From contig NZ_JADKMA010000010.1 of the NCBI RefSeq assembly GCF_017676365.1, positions 1 through 64,000 of the forward strand: a DNA stretch of 64,000 nucleotides. Direction: 5' to 3'. How positions within the stretch are numbered: position 1 is the first letter of the stretch; every line of letters starts with the position of its first letter. The position numbers and the translations under genes are program-made. This DNA is from Streptomyces oryzae. GTDB lineage: Bacteria; Actinomycetota; Actinomycetes; Streptomycetales; Streptomycetaceae. Shown in pieces: positions 56,283 through 64,000 of the stretch. The notes beneath the pieces were generated by a model. It was not told where the DNA came from. It searched no databases and was given only the letters and a program-made list of their open reading frames with translations.

Positions 56283-57047
56283 ATGGCAACGCTTGAGATC
56301 AACGACCTGCACGTCTCCGTCGAAACCGAAGGCGGACCGAACGAGATCCTGCGCGGCGTCGACCTGACCGTGAAGCAGGGTGAGACGCACGCGATCATGG
56401 GCCCGAACGGCTCCGGCAAGTCCACGCTGGCCTACTCGCTGGCGGGGCACCCGAAGTACACCGTCACCAGCGGCTCCGTGAAGCTCGACGGCGAGGACGT
56501 CCTGGAGATGTCCGTCGACGAGCGCGCCCGCGCCGGCGTCTTCCTCGCCATGCAGTACCCGGTCGAGGTCCCCGGTGTCTCCGTCTCCAACTTCCTGCGC
56601 ACCTCGGCGACCGCCATCCGCGGCGAGGCCCCCAAGCTGCGTACCTGGGTCAAGGAGGTCAAGGAGGCCATGGAGCGCCTCTCGATCGACCCGGCGTTCG
56701 CCGAGCGGAACGTCAACGAGGGCTTCTCCGGCGGTGAGAAGAAGCGCCACGAGATCCTGCAGCTCGAACTGCTGCGGCCGAAGATCGCGATCCTGGACGA
56801 GACCGACTCCGGGCTCGACGTGGACGCGCTGCGTGTCGTCTCCGAGGGCGTCAACCGCGTCCGCGAGACCGGCGAGGTCGGCACCCTGCTGATCACGCAC
56901 TACACCCGCATCCTCCGCTACATCAAGCCGGACCACGTGCACGTCTTCGCCAAGGGGCGGATCGCCGAGTCCGGCGGCCCCGAGCTGGCCGACAAGCTGG
57001 AGGAAGAGGGCTACGAGGAGTACGTGAAGGGTGGTGCCACTGCGTGA
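56283..57047 (+). CDS. sufC: Fe-S cluster assembly ATPase SufC
   Basis: A 254-residue ABC-type ATPase that drives SufBCD. Walker A GPNGSGKST (40-48), signature FSGGEKKRHEILQ (148-160), Walker B IAILDETDSGLD (169-180) and the switch His in THYTRILRYI are intact. ATG 56283 lies 7 bases after the ferredoxin stop; it overlaps sufS by 4 bases. Confidence 0.98.
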   Translation: MATLEINDLHVSVETEGGPNEILRGVDLTVKQGETHAIMGPNGSGKSTLAYSLAGHPKYTVTSGSVKLDGEDVLEMSVDERARAGVFLAMQYPVEVPGVSVSNFLRTSATAIRGEAPKLRTWVKEVKEAMERLSIDPAFAERNVNEGFSGGEKKRHEILQLELLRPKIAILDETDSGLDVDALRVVSEGVNRVRETGEVGTLLITHYTRILRYIKPDHVHVFAKGRIAESGGPELADKLEEEGYEEYVKGGATA

Positions 57048-58300
57048 CACAGCTCCCGGGCCTGCTGGACACCGAGGCGATCCGTAAGGACTTTCCGATC
57101 CTGGACCGCCTGGTGCACGACGGGCAGAAGCTCATCTACCTGGACAACGCCGCCACCTCGCAGAAGCCGACCCAGGTGCTCGACGCCCTGGCCGACTATT
57201 ACGAGAAGCACAACGCCAACGTCCACCGGGGCGTGCATGTGCTGGCCGAGGAGGCAACGGCGCTGTACGAGGGCGCGCGCGACAAGGTCGCCGCGTTCAT
57301 CAACGCGCCCAGCCGCGACGAGGTGATCTTCACCAAGAACGCCTCCGAGTCGCTCAACCTGGTGGCGAACATGCTCGGCTGGGCGGATGAGCCCTACCGC
57401 GTCGAGCGGGACACCGAGATCGTCATCACGGAGATGGAGCACCACTCCAACATCGTTCCGTGGCAGCTGCTCTCGCAGCGCACCGGCGCGAAGCTGAAGT
57501 GGTTCGGCCTCACCGACGAGGGCCGCCTGGACCTGGCCGGTATCGAGGAGCTGATCACCGAGCGCACCAAGGTGGTCGCGCTCACGCTCGTCTCCAACAT
57601 CATGGGCACCTTCAACCCCGTCGAGGACATCGTGCGGCGGGCTCAGGAGGTGGGCGCGCTGGTCGTGGTGGACGCCTCGCAGGCGGCTCCGCACATGGTG
57701 CTGGACGTACAGGCGCTGCAGGCCGACTTCGTGGCCTTCACCGGGCACAAGATGTGCGGCCCCACCGGCATCGGCGTGCTGTGGGGGCGCCAGGAACTGC
57801 TCAACGACCTGCCGCCGTTCCTCGGCGGCGGGGAGATGATCGAGACCGTCACGATGCACTCGTCGACGTACGCTCCGGCGCCGCACAAGTTCGAGGCGGG
57901 CACTCCGCCGGTGGCCCAGGCCGTCGGGCTGGGCGCCGCTGTGGACTACCTCTCGGCGATCGGTATGGACCGCATCCAGCAGCACGAGCACGCGCTGACG
58001 GAGTACGCGGTACGCAAGCTCCAGGAGATCCCGGACCTGCGGATCATCGGCCCCGCCACGGCCGAGGATCGCGGGGCGACGATCTCGTTCACGCTGGGTG
58101 ACATCCACCCGCACGACGTGGGCCAGGTCCTGGACGAGCAGGGCATCGCGGTGCGGGTGGGTCACCACTGCGCCCGCCCGGTCTGCCTGCGGTACGGAAT
58201 TCCCGCGACGACGCGAGCGTCGTTCTATCTGTACTCCACGCCCGCCGAGGTGGATGCTCTGGCGGACGGCCTGGAGCACGTACGGAATTTCTTCGCTTAG
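57044..58300 (+). CDS. sufS: Cysteine desulfurase SufS
   Basis: A 418-residue type II cysteine desulfurase that delivers sulfur from cysteine. PLP is held by Lys236 in FTGHKMCGPTG, with His133 in MEHHSN; the persulfide Cys376 lies in GHHCARPVC on a short loop, as in zinc-SufU-dependent enzymes. GTG starts it, overlapping the sufC stop. It is followed 9 bases later by sufU. Confidence 0.98.
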   Translation: MTQLPGLLDTEAIRKDFPILDRLVHDGQKLIYLDNAATSQKPTQVLDALADYYEKHNANVHRGVHVLAEEATALYEGARDKVAAFINAPSRDEVIFTKNASESLNLVANMLGWADEPYRVERDTEIVITEMEHHSNIVPWQLLSQRTGAKLKWFGLTDEGRLDLAGIEELITERTKVVALTLVSNIMGTFNPVEDIVRRAQEVGALVVVDASQAAPHMVLDVQALQADFVAFTGHKMCGPTGIGVLWGRQELLNDLPPFLGGGEMIETVTMHSSTYAPAPHKFEAGTPPVAQAVGLGAAVDYLSAIGMDRIQQHEHALTEYAVRKLQEIPDLRIIGPATAEDRGATISFTLGDIHPHDVGQVLDEQGIAVRVGHHCARPVCLRYGIPATTRASFYLYSTPAEVDALADGLEHVRNFFA

Positions 58301-58309
58301 GGGCTGTCG

Positions 58310-58783
58310 GTGAAGCTGGACTCGATGTACCAGGAAGTGATCCTGGACCACTACAAGCACCCGCACGGGCGTGGGCTGCGCGACGGCGACGCCGAAGTGC
58401 ACCACGTCAACCCGACGTGCGGTGACGAGATCACCTTGCGTGTGCGGTACGACGGCGACACCATCGAGGACGTGTCGTACGAGGGCCAGGGCTGTTCCAT
58501 CAGCCAGGCCAGCGCCTCGGTGCTGAACGAGCTGCTGGTCGGCAAGGATCTTGCCGAGGCCCGCAGGATCCAGGAGAGCTTCCTGGAGCTGATGCAGTCC
58601 AAGGGCCAGCTGGAGCCGGACGACAAAATGGAAGACCTGCTGGAGGACGCCGTGGCGTTCGCCGGGGTCTCGAAGTACCCGGCGCGTGTGAAGTGCGCGC
58701 TTTTGAGCTGGATGGCGTGGAAGGACGCGACGGCGCAGGCGCTGGGGACCGAAGCCGACTCGGCCAAGGAGAAGACCGCATGA
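58310..58783 (+). CDS. sufU: Fe-S cluster assembly sulfur carrier SufU
   Basis: A 157-residue IscU-like protein of the SufU class. Zinc ligands are Cys37 and Asp39 (NPTCGD), Cys62 (QGCSIS) and Cys129 (VKCALLSW). The insertion between Cys62 and Cys129 that defines SufU is present. It accepts sulfur from SufS Cys376. GTG starts it; it overlaps sufT by 4 bases. Confidence 0.97.
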   Translation: MKLDSMYQEVILDHYKHPHGRGLRDGDAEVHHVNPTCGDEITLRVRYDGDTIEDVSYEGQGCSISQASASVLNELLVGKDLAEARRIQESFLELMQSKGQLEPDDKMEDLLEDAVAFAGVSKYPARVKCALLSWMAWKDATAQALGTEADSAKEKTA

Positions 58784-59109
58784 CCGAGATGACCACCAAG
58801 CCCGCGAGTGAGGACGAGGTCCGCGAGGCGATGATGGACGTCGTCGACCCCGAACTGGGCATCGATGTCGTCAACCTCGGCCTGGTCTACGGCATCCACA
58901 TCGACGACTCGAACATTGCCACCATCGATATGACGCTCACCTCGGCGGCCTGTCCGCTGACCGACGTCATCGAGGACCAGGCGCGCTCCGCCACCGAGGG
59001 CATCGTCAACGAACTGAAGATCAACTGGGTCTGGATGCCCCCGTGGGGCCCGGACAAGATCACCGACGACGGCCGCGAACAGCTGCGGGCACTGGGCTTC
59101 AACGTCTGA
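58780..59109 (+). CDS. SufT / MIP18-family metal-sulfur cluster assembly factor
   Basis: A 109-residue DUF59 protein. DVVDPELGIDVVNLGLVYG (residues 20-38) is the family signature, and the conserved Cys in TSAACPLTD follows. Members help insert Fe-S clusters into targets. The ATG overlaps the sufU stop (ATGA). It is the last suf gene before a terminator. Confidence 0.96.
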   Translation: MTEMTTKPASEDEVREAMMDVVDPELGIDVVNLGLVYGIHIDDSNIATIDMTLTSAACPLTDVIEDQARSATEGIVNELKINWVWMPPWGPDKITDDGREQLRALGFNV

Positions 59110-59132
59110 GTTCCCGCCGTCGGCACGACCCG

Positions 59133-59168
59133 GAACGGCCGCGTACCCCTCGGGGTGCGCGGCCGTTC
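59133..59168 (+). terminator. Terminator of the suf operon
   Basis: GAACGGCCGCGTACCCC (59133-59149) pairs with GGGGTGCGCGGCCGTTC (59152-59168) through 17 positions including one G-U pair, with a 2-base minimum loop. No U run follows. Confidence 0.85.
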
Positions 59169-59189
59169 GCATGCACTGAAGGCCTGATG

Positions 59190-59225
59190 TGTACGGGCGT
59201 ACGCAACGTTGTGTACGCTCGTACG
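59190..59225. promoter_or_regulatory. Double palindromic operator before the SMR/TetR genes
   Basis: TGTACGGGCGTACG (59190-59203) and TGTACGCTCGTACG (59212-59225) share the pattern TGTACG-N2-CGTACG, each with a perfect GTACG-N2-CGTAC dyad, and are separated by the palindrome CAACGTTG. Centres are 22 bp apart, about two helical turns, suiting two TetR dimers. TACGCT at 59214-59219 inside it is a likely -10 box, 7 bases before the SMR start. Confidence 0.85.
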
Positions 59226-59226
59226 T

Positions 59227-59547
59227 ATGATGTATGTGACGCTGGCAGCAGCGATACTCGCCGAGGTGCTGGGGACGACTGCGATGAAGTACAGCGACGG
59301 CTTCAGCAGGCTGGCGCCCTCGCTGCTGACGGCAGCCGGCTATCTGGTGGCGTTCGTGCTGCTCGCGCAGACGCTCAAGAGCATGTCCGTGGGGACCGCC
59401 TATGCCATCTGGTCCGGCGCGGGGACGGCCGCCATCGCGCTGATCGGCATGGTGTTCATCGGCGAGGCGGTCACCGCGGCGAAGGTCCTCGGCCTGCTGC
59501 TGGTGATCTGCGGCGTGGTCGTCCTCAACCTGGGAGGAGCGCACTGA
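59227..59547 (+). CDS. SMR-family multidrug efflux protein
   Basis: A 106-residue, four-helix small multidrug resistance protein. The essential proton/drug-binding Glu is Glu13 in ILAEVLGTTAMK (equivalent to EmrE Glu14), and GTAYAIWSGAGTAAIALIG marks helix 3. It starts 1 base after the operator, with a second ATG one codon on, so the mRNA is probably leaderless. It overlaps the tetR start by one base. Confidence 0.95.
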   Translation: MMYVTLAAAILAEVLGTTAMKYSDGFSRLAPSLLTAAGYLVAFVLLAQTLKSMSVGTAYAIWSGAGTAAIALIGMVFIGEAVTAAKVLGLLLVICGVVVLNLGGAH

Positions 59548-60104
59548 TGGCGCGGCGATACGACCCCGAGCGGCGGCAGCGCATCATCGACGCCGCGATC
59601 CGGATCGTGGAACTGAAGGGCATCAGCGCGCTGAGCCACCGCTCCGTCGCGGCCGAGGCCGATGTGCCGCTCGGCTCGACCACATACCACTTCGCGAGCC
59701 TGGACGATCTGCTCGTCGCGGCGCTGGAGCAGGTCACCTGCGGGCCGCAGTCCGCGATCGAGAGCTGGGAGCGCGAGCTGTCCGGCGACGAGCCGTTGCT
59801 GGACGCGCTGACCCGGATCCTGGAGGAGTACGCCTCGGGCGCGCACGGGCGGATCCGGCTCGAGTACGAGCTGTATCTGGCGGCGCTGCGCCGTCCGCCC
59901 CTCCAGCCGGTCGCGGCGGCCTGGATCGACGACTGGGCCGAGGTGGTCGGCCGCCACACGGTGGACCTCGGCACGGCGCGGGCCTTGGCGGCGCTCGTCG
60001 ACGGGCTGCTGCTGCAGTATCTGCTCACCGACCGGCCCTTCGACCGGGCCGAGGTCAGGGCGGCGCTGGCCCGGGTGATCGGGGAGTCCGGCGGCGAGGA
60101 GTGA
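59547..60104 (+). CDS. TetR-family transcriptional regulator
   Basis: A 185-residue repressor. The helix-turn-helix is at residues 10-50 (RQRIIDAAIRIVELKGISAL, then HRSVAAEADVPLGSTTYHF). The C-terminal ligand domain is variable. It shares an mRNA with the SMR pump (TGATG overlap) and almost surely binds the double palindrome at 59190-59225 until an effluxed compound releases it. Confidence 0.95.
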   Translation: MARRYDPERRQRIIDAAIRIVELKGISALSHRSVAAEADVPLGSTTYHFASLDDLLVAALEQVTCGPQSAIESWERELSGDEPLLDALTRILEEYASGAHGRIRLEYELYLAALRRPPLQPVAAAWIDDWAEVVGRHTVDLGTARALAALVDGLLLQYLLTDRPFDRAEVRAALARVIGESGGEE

Positions 60105-60158
60105 CCGGCCTGTGGACCGGTTCGTCATCGCGGCCCGAGTCCGGATAGCGTTCGAGGT

Positions 60159-61151
60159 ATGACCGAAGCACCCACCTCTCCCAGCACCACCGGCGCCGTC
60201 GCCGCCGGCCTCGCCACCGTCAGCGCCGACGGAACCGTTCTGGACACCTGGTTTCCGCAGCCGGAGCTCGTCGCCGAGCCAGGGCCCGCCGGAAGCGAGC
60301 GGCTGAGCGCCGAGCGCGCCGCTGAGCTGCTCGGCGAGAGCGCGCCGCAGGCCCTCGGCCAGGACCCCCGCCGCGGGGTCGAGGTCGTGGCCGTCCGTAC
60401 GGTCATCTCCTCGCTGGAGGACAAGCCGCTGGACGCGCACGACGTCTATCTGCGGCTGCACCTGCTCAGCCACCGGCTGGTCAAGCCGCACGGCCTCAGC
60501 CTGGAGGGACAGTTCGCGCACCTGGCCAACGTCGCCTGGACCAACCTGGGCCCCGTGCCGGTGGACAACGTCGAGGAGGTGCGCCTCGCCGCCCGGGCCG
60601 CGGGTGCGTATCTGAACGTGACCAGCGTGGACAAGTTCCCGCGGATGACCGACTACGTCGTGCCCAAGGGCGTGCGCATCGGTGACGCCGACCGGGTCCG
60701 CCTCGGCGCACACCTGGCCGAGGGCACCACGGTGATGCACGAGGGCTTCTGCAACTTCAACGCCGGCACGCTGGGCACCTCCATGGTCGAGGGCCGGATC
60801 AGCGCCGGCGTCGTCCTGGGCGACGGCACCGACCTCGGCGGCGGCGCCTCGATCATGGGCACCCTCTCCGGCGGCGGCAAGCAGGTCATCTCCATCGGCG
60901 AGCGCTGCCTGATCGGCGCCGAGGCGGGCATCGGCATCTCGCTCGGCGACGACTCCGTGGTGGAGGCCGGGCTCTACGTCACGGCCGGCACCCGCGTCAC
61001 CCTCCCGGACGGGAAGATCGTCAAGGCGCTGGAGCTGTCCGGCGCCAACAACCTGCTCTTCCGCCGCAACTCGGTCACCGGTGCCGTCGAGGCCCTGCAG
61101 CGCAGCGGCTCCTGGGGCGGTCTGAACGAGGCGCTGCACAGCCACAACTGA
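60159..61151 (+). CDS. dapD: 2,3,4,5-tetrahydropyridine-2,6-dicarboxylate N-succinyltransferase
   Basis: A 330-residue enzyme of lysine and diaminopimelate synthesis. The left-handed beta-helix repeats run from about residue 165 to 290 ([43 protein letters not shown]). The N-terminal domain and length match the actinobacterial DapD group. It supplies mDAP for the cell wall. It stands alone. Confidence 0.96.
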   Translation: MTEAPTSPSTTGAVAAGLATVSADGTVLDTWFPQPELVAEPGPAGSERLSAERAAELLGESAPQALGQDPRRGVEVVAVRTVISSLEDKPLDAHDVYLRLHLLSHRLVKPHGLSLEGQFAHLANVAWTNLGPVPVDNVEEVRLAARAAGAYLNVTSVDKFPRMTDYVVPKGVRIGDADRVRLGAHLAEGTTVMHEGFCNFNAGTLGTSMVEGRISAGVVLGDGTDLGGGASIMGTLSGGGKQVISIGERCLIGAEAGIGISLGDDSVVEAGLYVTAGTRVTLPDGKIVKALELSGANNLLFRRNSVTGAVEALQRSGSWGGLNEALHSHN

Positions 61152-61202
61152 TCGGTCACAGCTACGCAACCGATCGGGAAGGGGCCGACAGCGGCCGTCC
61201 CG

Positions 61203-61241
61203 CACGCATGCCCGTAGGCCGTAGGCTTACGGGCATGCGTG
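61203..61241. repeat. Perfect 14-bp inverted repeat across the EI24 gene start
   Basis: CACGCATGCCCGTA (61203-61216) is exactly complementary to TACGGGCATGCGTG (61228-61241), spacer 11 bases. The right arm contains the start codon (61235), and TAGGCT (61222-61227), a likely -10, lies in the spacer. Either an operator or an RNA fold over the start. Confidence 0.8.
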
Positions 61242-62161
61242 ATCTTGGGGCCGGGCTGCGGTATTTGGGGCGGGGACAGCAGTGGGTTTTCACCCACGGA
61301 CGGTGGTTCGGGTTCGGGCTGCTGCCCGCACTGATCGCCCTCGTCCTCTACGCGGCGGCCCTCACCGTGCTCGGCTTCTACGCCGACGACATCGCCACCT
61401 GGGCCACCCCCTTCGCCGACGACTGGGGCTCGACCGGACGGGCGCTGACCCGCGGGGTCTTCGCCGTCATGCTGTGGATCGGCGTGCTGATGCTGGCCGT
61501 GGTGACCTTCGCCGCCGTCGCGCTGCTGATCGGTGAGCCGTTCTACGAGAAGCTGTCGGAGCAGGTGGAGGAGAGCGAGGGCGGGCTGCCCGAGGACGCC
61601 GTCGAGGAGTCGCTGTTGCGGGGGTTGTGGACCTCGCTGTGCGACAGCGTCTACGTCCTCTTCCGGACACTGCTCTTCACGATTCCGCTGTTCTTTCTCG
61701 GCTTCGTGCCGTTCATCGGGCAGACGGTGGTGCCCGCGCTCGGATTCTGCGTCTCCGGTTTCTTCCTCACTCTGGAGCTCGCCTCCGTCGCCTTGCAACG
61801 CCGGGGTGTGCCGGTGCGGGAGCGGCTGGCCATGCTGCGGCAGCGGAAGGCGCTGGCGCTCGGCTTCGGGGTGCCGTTGGTGCTGGCCTTCCTGGTGCCG
61901 TTGCTGGCCGTGCCGTTGATGCCGGGCGCTGTCGCGGGGGCGACGCTGTTGGTGCGGGACCTCACCGGGACGCGGCCCGCGCCGGGCGCCTCCGGCGCGG
62001 GTGCCTCCGGCGTGGGAGGGCCCGGCCTGGGGGCTCCCGGTGTGGGAGGGCCCGGTGCTCCCGGGGTGCCTGGGCCGTACGGGGCGCCGGGGCAGCAGCC
62101 CGTTCCGCCGCCGTACGGGCAGCCCCCGGCGCCGCCGCAGTACGGCCCGCCGGGGTCCTGA
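61235..62161 (+). CDS. EI24 domain-containing membrane protein
   Basis: A 308-residue EI24/CysZ-like membrane protein. Hydrophobic helices lie near residues 25-50, 75-100, 145-170, 175-195 and 220-245. The region LIGEPFYEKLSEQVEESEGG is conserved in this family. The last 60 residues are Gly/Pro-rich repeats (GVGGPG, GAPG, PPYGQPP), probably disordered. ATG 61235 (MRDLGAGLRYL) is the family start. CysZ relatives move sulfate, but this branch is uncharacterised. Confidence 0.9.
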   Translation: MRDLGAGLRYLGRGQQWVFTHGRWFGFGLLPALIALVLYAAALTVLGFYADDIATWATPFADDWGSTGRALTRGVFAVMLWIGVLMLAVVTFAAVALLIGEPFYEKLSEQVEESEGGLPEDAVEESLLRGLWTSLCDSVYVLFRTLLFTIPLFFLGFVPFIGQTVVPALGFCVSGFFLTLELASVALQRRGVPVRERLAMLRQRKALALGFGVPLVLAFLVPLLAVPLMPGAVAGATLLVRDLTGTRPAPGASGAGASGVGGPGLGAPGVGGPGAPGVPGPYGAPGQQPVPPPYGQPPAPPQYGPPGS

Positions 62162-62185
62162 CGGGGCGGGCCTGACGGGTCTCCG

Positions 62186-64000
62186 TCAGCGGCGGATGCG
62201 GACCACCGAGGGGTCGTGGTCGCTGGTCTGGTCGGTGAACTCCGCGTTGATGTGGACGATGTCGTAGTCGGGCCGGCCGGCGCCGGGGCTGGTCAGCAGG
62301 TGGTCCAGGGCCTGTGAGTTGCCGTTGAAGACGTAGCCGTAGCGCTCGTTCCCGGGCAGCCGGTTCATGGGGCTGGTCAGCGCGTGGCCGGAGCGCAGGG
62401 TCTTGAGGGAGGGCGAGAAGGGGAAGTCGTTGAAGTCGCCGCCCGCGACCACGAGGGCATTCGGGTCGATGTTCCGGATGTCCCGCACGAAGCCGTTCAC
62501 CAGCTTGGCCTGCTGAACGCGCTGCGGCTCCGAGTGCCGGGCCGGCGGCTGGAAGCGGCCCTCCATGGGCTGGTCGCCGTCCAGGTCGCCGCCGCCCTTG
62601 GAGCTGAAGTGGTTGGCGACCACGAAGACCGTACGGCCGCGGAAGCGGAACTCCCCGGCCAGCGGTTTGCGGCTGGCCTTCCAGGCGTCGTCCTGCGGCG
62701 CGATCCGGCCCGGCGAGACGGACAGCGCGGGCTTGCCGCCCTTGTCCTGGACCTCGACCGGGGTGGTGGTGTCGCCGCCGGGACGGTCGGTGAAGGAGAC
62801 CCGCTCGGGGTTGTAGAGGAACGCTACGCGTATGTTGCCGCCGGGCTGGCCGCCGTCGGCCTTGTCCGCCGGGTCGACCTGCCGCCACTCGTAGGACGGG
62901 CCGCCCGCCTTCTTGATCGCCTCGGTCAGCATCTTCAGCGTCTTGTCGGCGGCGACGGTGCCGTCGTCGTCGGGCCCTGTGTTGTCCTGGACCTCCTCGA
63001 CGGTGACGATGTCGGGGGAGGAGAGGTTGGTGACCAGGCCCTCGGCCAGCCGCTCGAACTTGGCGGGCTCGCTCTTGGGAGAGAGGTTCTCGACGTTGTA
63101 CGTCGCCACCGCCAGCTCGTCCCCGCGCTGCTTGCGGGTCCGCTCGCGCGGCAGATGGTTGTCCCGGTGCTCGCCGAGCGTGGTGGCGCGCAGGGTGTAG
63201 CCGCCGTACTGCTCGTAGTCGAGCGGCCCTTCGGTGCTGCCGCGCAGTTCGTCGCCCACGTCGGCCTTGGGGAAGGGGTGTTCGGACAGGGGGAGGAGCG
63301 AGGAGACCTTCATGCGGGCGCCGTTCTGGTCCTCGTACGAGCCGTAGAGGGTGCCGCCGCGCGGGGTGGGGTTCTGCTTCGGGTCGGTGGTCACCCACAG
63401 GTCGTGGTAGCGGGAGGTGGGCCCGGTCACCCGTACGTCGCTGACGGAGACCCGCATGCCCTCCAGCGCCTCGTAGCGGTCCAGCGCGTACCGGTTCGGC
63501 CGCAGCGTGCGGTTCTCGATGCTGCTGCCGCCCGCGTCGGGCGCGTACGCCTCGGGTATCGAGCGCGGGGTGAGGCGGATGGCCTCCGGAAGCTTGCCGC
63601 GGGTGACGCTGTCCGCCGGTTTCCAGGAGCCGTCGGTCAGTTCGGTGACCGACTGGCCGCCCGCGTCCTTGCCGCCCGGGTAGTACTCCTGGACCTTGCC
63701 GCTCACACGCAGCGCGTCCCCGGCCGAGACCCCGGGGCTGTCCTTTCCGGTGTAGACGAAGATGCCCTCGCTGGTGGCCGGGTCCTTGTCGGGGTCAGGA
63801 TCCTGGAGCCAGAAGCCGCGCGAGGTGCCGAAGTCGCGTACGCCGGTGACGATTCCGGGTACGCCGGCGACGCGCTGCCCGGCGAGCGGGGACAGCCGGG
63901 TGCTGCCCTGGATGTCGTGGATACGCGGCGAAGCAGCGGAATCCGCAGCGGAGTACGAGGCCGCGGCCCCGGGCGCCGCGGGCAGGACGAGCAGGGTGCC
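62186..64000 (-). CDS. Secreted endonuclease/exonuclease/phosphatase family nuclease, 5' end outside window
   Basis: About 605 residues are visible; the start lies beyond the right edge. The first visible residues (LLVLPAAPGAAASYSA) look like the end of a signal peptide. Next is a lamin-tail/OB-like domain (GIVTGVRDFGTSRGFWLQD, GDALRVSGKV), then the EEP nuclease with ATYNVENL, VTVEEVQDN, VVANHFSSKGGGD, AGGDFNDFP and SDHDPSVV, covering the metal and catalytic residues. This order matches extracellular DNases of the ExeM/NucH type that release nucleotides from outside DNA. A shorter start at GTG 63706 would cut the OB domain, so I reject it. Confidence 0.92.
   Translation of the reverse strand, partial: GTLLVLPAAPGAAASYSAADSAASPRIHDIQGSTRLSPLAGQRVAGVPGIVTGVRDFGTSRGFWLQDPDPDKDPATSEGIFVYTGKDSPGVSAGDALRVSGKVQEYYPGGKDAGGQSVTELTDGSWKPADSVTRGKLPEAIRLTPRSIPEAYAPDAGGSSIENRTLRPNRYALDRYEALEGMRVSVSDVRVTGPTSRYHDLWVTTDPKQNPTPRGGTLYGSYEDQNGARMKVSSLLPLSEHPFPKADVGDELRGSTEGPLDYEQYGGYTLRATTLGEHRDNHLPRERTRKQRGDELAVATYNVENLSPKSEPAKFERLAEGLVTNLSSPDIVTVEEVQDNTGPDDDGTVAADKTLKMLTEAIKKAGGPSYEWRQVDPADKADGGQPGGNIRVAFLYNPERVSFTDRPGGDTTTPVEVQDKGGKPALSVSPGRIAPQDDAWKASRKPLAGEFRFRGRTVFVVANHFSSKGGGDLDGDQPMEGRFQPPARHSEPQRVQQAKLVNGFVRDIRNIDPNALVVAGGDFNDFPFSPSLKTLRSGHALTSPMNRLPGNERYGYVFNGNSQALDHLLTSPGAGRPDYDIVHINAEFTDQTSDHDPSVVRIRR

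Overview
The window is very GC-rich chromosomal DNA with short intergenic gaps, many GTG starts and several apparently leaderless genes. Gene content is that of an actinobacterium, almost certainly a Streptomyces: WhiA, OpcA, an RbpA-family protein, mycothiol-type enzymes, TerD/TerC proteins and a SufR-led suf operon. Every protein-coding region looks chromosomal and vertically inherited. I see no tRNA, rRNA, CRISPR array, prophage, insertion sequence or secondary-metabolite cluster. Region 1 (1-13.8 kb) is mixed: a truncated amidase, a small protein with an amyloid-like tail, a SNF2 helicase/SWIM protein pair, an SDR/LysR divergent pair, an orphan PemK-like protein, a PIG-L deacetylase, an MFS exporter, an O6-alkylguanine repair protein and a secreted glycerophosphodiesterase. 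Region 2 (13.9-31.4 kb) holds uvrB, uvrA and uvrC interleaved with TerD, a TerD/FtsK-like protein, TerC under a probable manganese riboswitch, a large secreted phosphodiester glycosidase/phosphoesterase, a Rieske lipoprotein, a maleylpyruvate isomerase-like protein and an MBL hydrolase. Region 3 (31.4-40.5 kb) is rapZ-yvcK-whiA, then gap-pgk-tpiA-secG, an RbpA-family gene and pgi. Region 4 (40.7-47.3 kb, minus strand) is the pentose phosphate operon tkt-tal-zwf-opcA-pgl. Region 5 (47.8-52.3 kb) carries haem O and haem A synthesis genes (ctaB, ctaA) and a two-gene ABC exporter. Region 6 (52.4-59.1 kb) is the Fe-S assembly operon sufR-sufB-sufD-ferredoxin-sufC-sufS-sufU-sufT. Region 7 (59.2-64 kb) has an SMR efflux pump with its TetR regulator, dapD, an EI24-type membrane protein and a truncated secreted nuclease. 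The clearest non-coding signal is a shared promoter pattern, TTGTCAGTGGC-N6-TAGGGT-like, in front of five genes: SNF2 helicase, ogt, uvrB, terD and uvrC. It matches the LexA-independent DNA-damage promoter class described for actinobacterial recA. In three of the five the start codon lies 6-7 bases after the -10 box, so the mRNAs should be leaderless. Other readable control elements are the terC riboswitch, whose P1 strand can alternatively pair with the terC ribosome binding site; a CAAC-N6-GTTG SufR-type operator at sufR; a doubled palindrome in front of the SMR/TetR pair; and many long intergenic hairpins.
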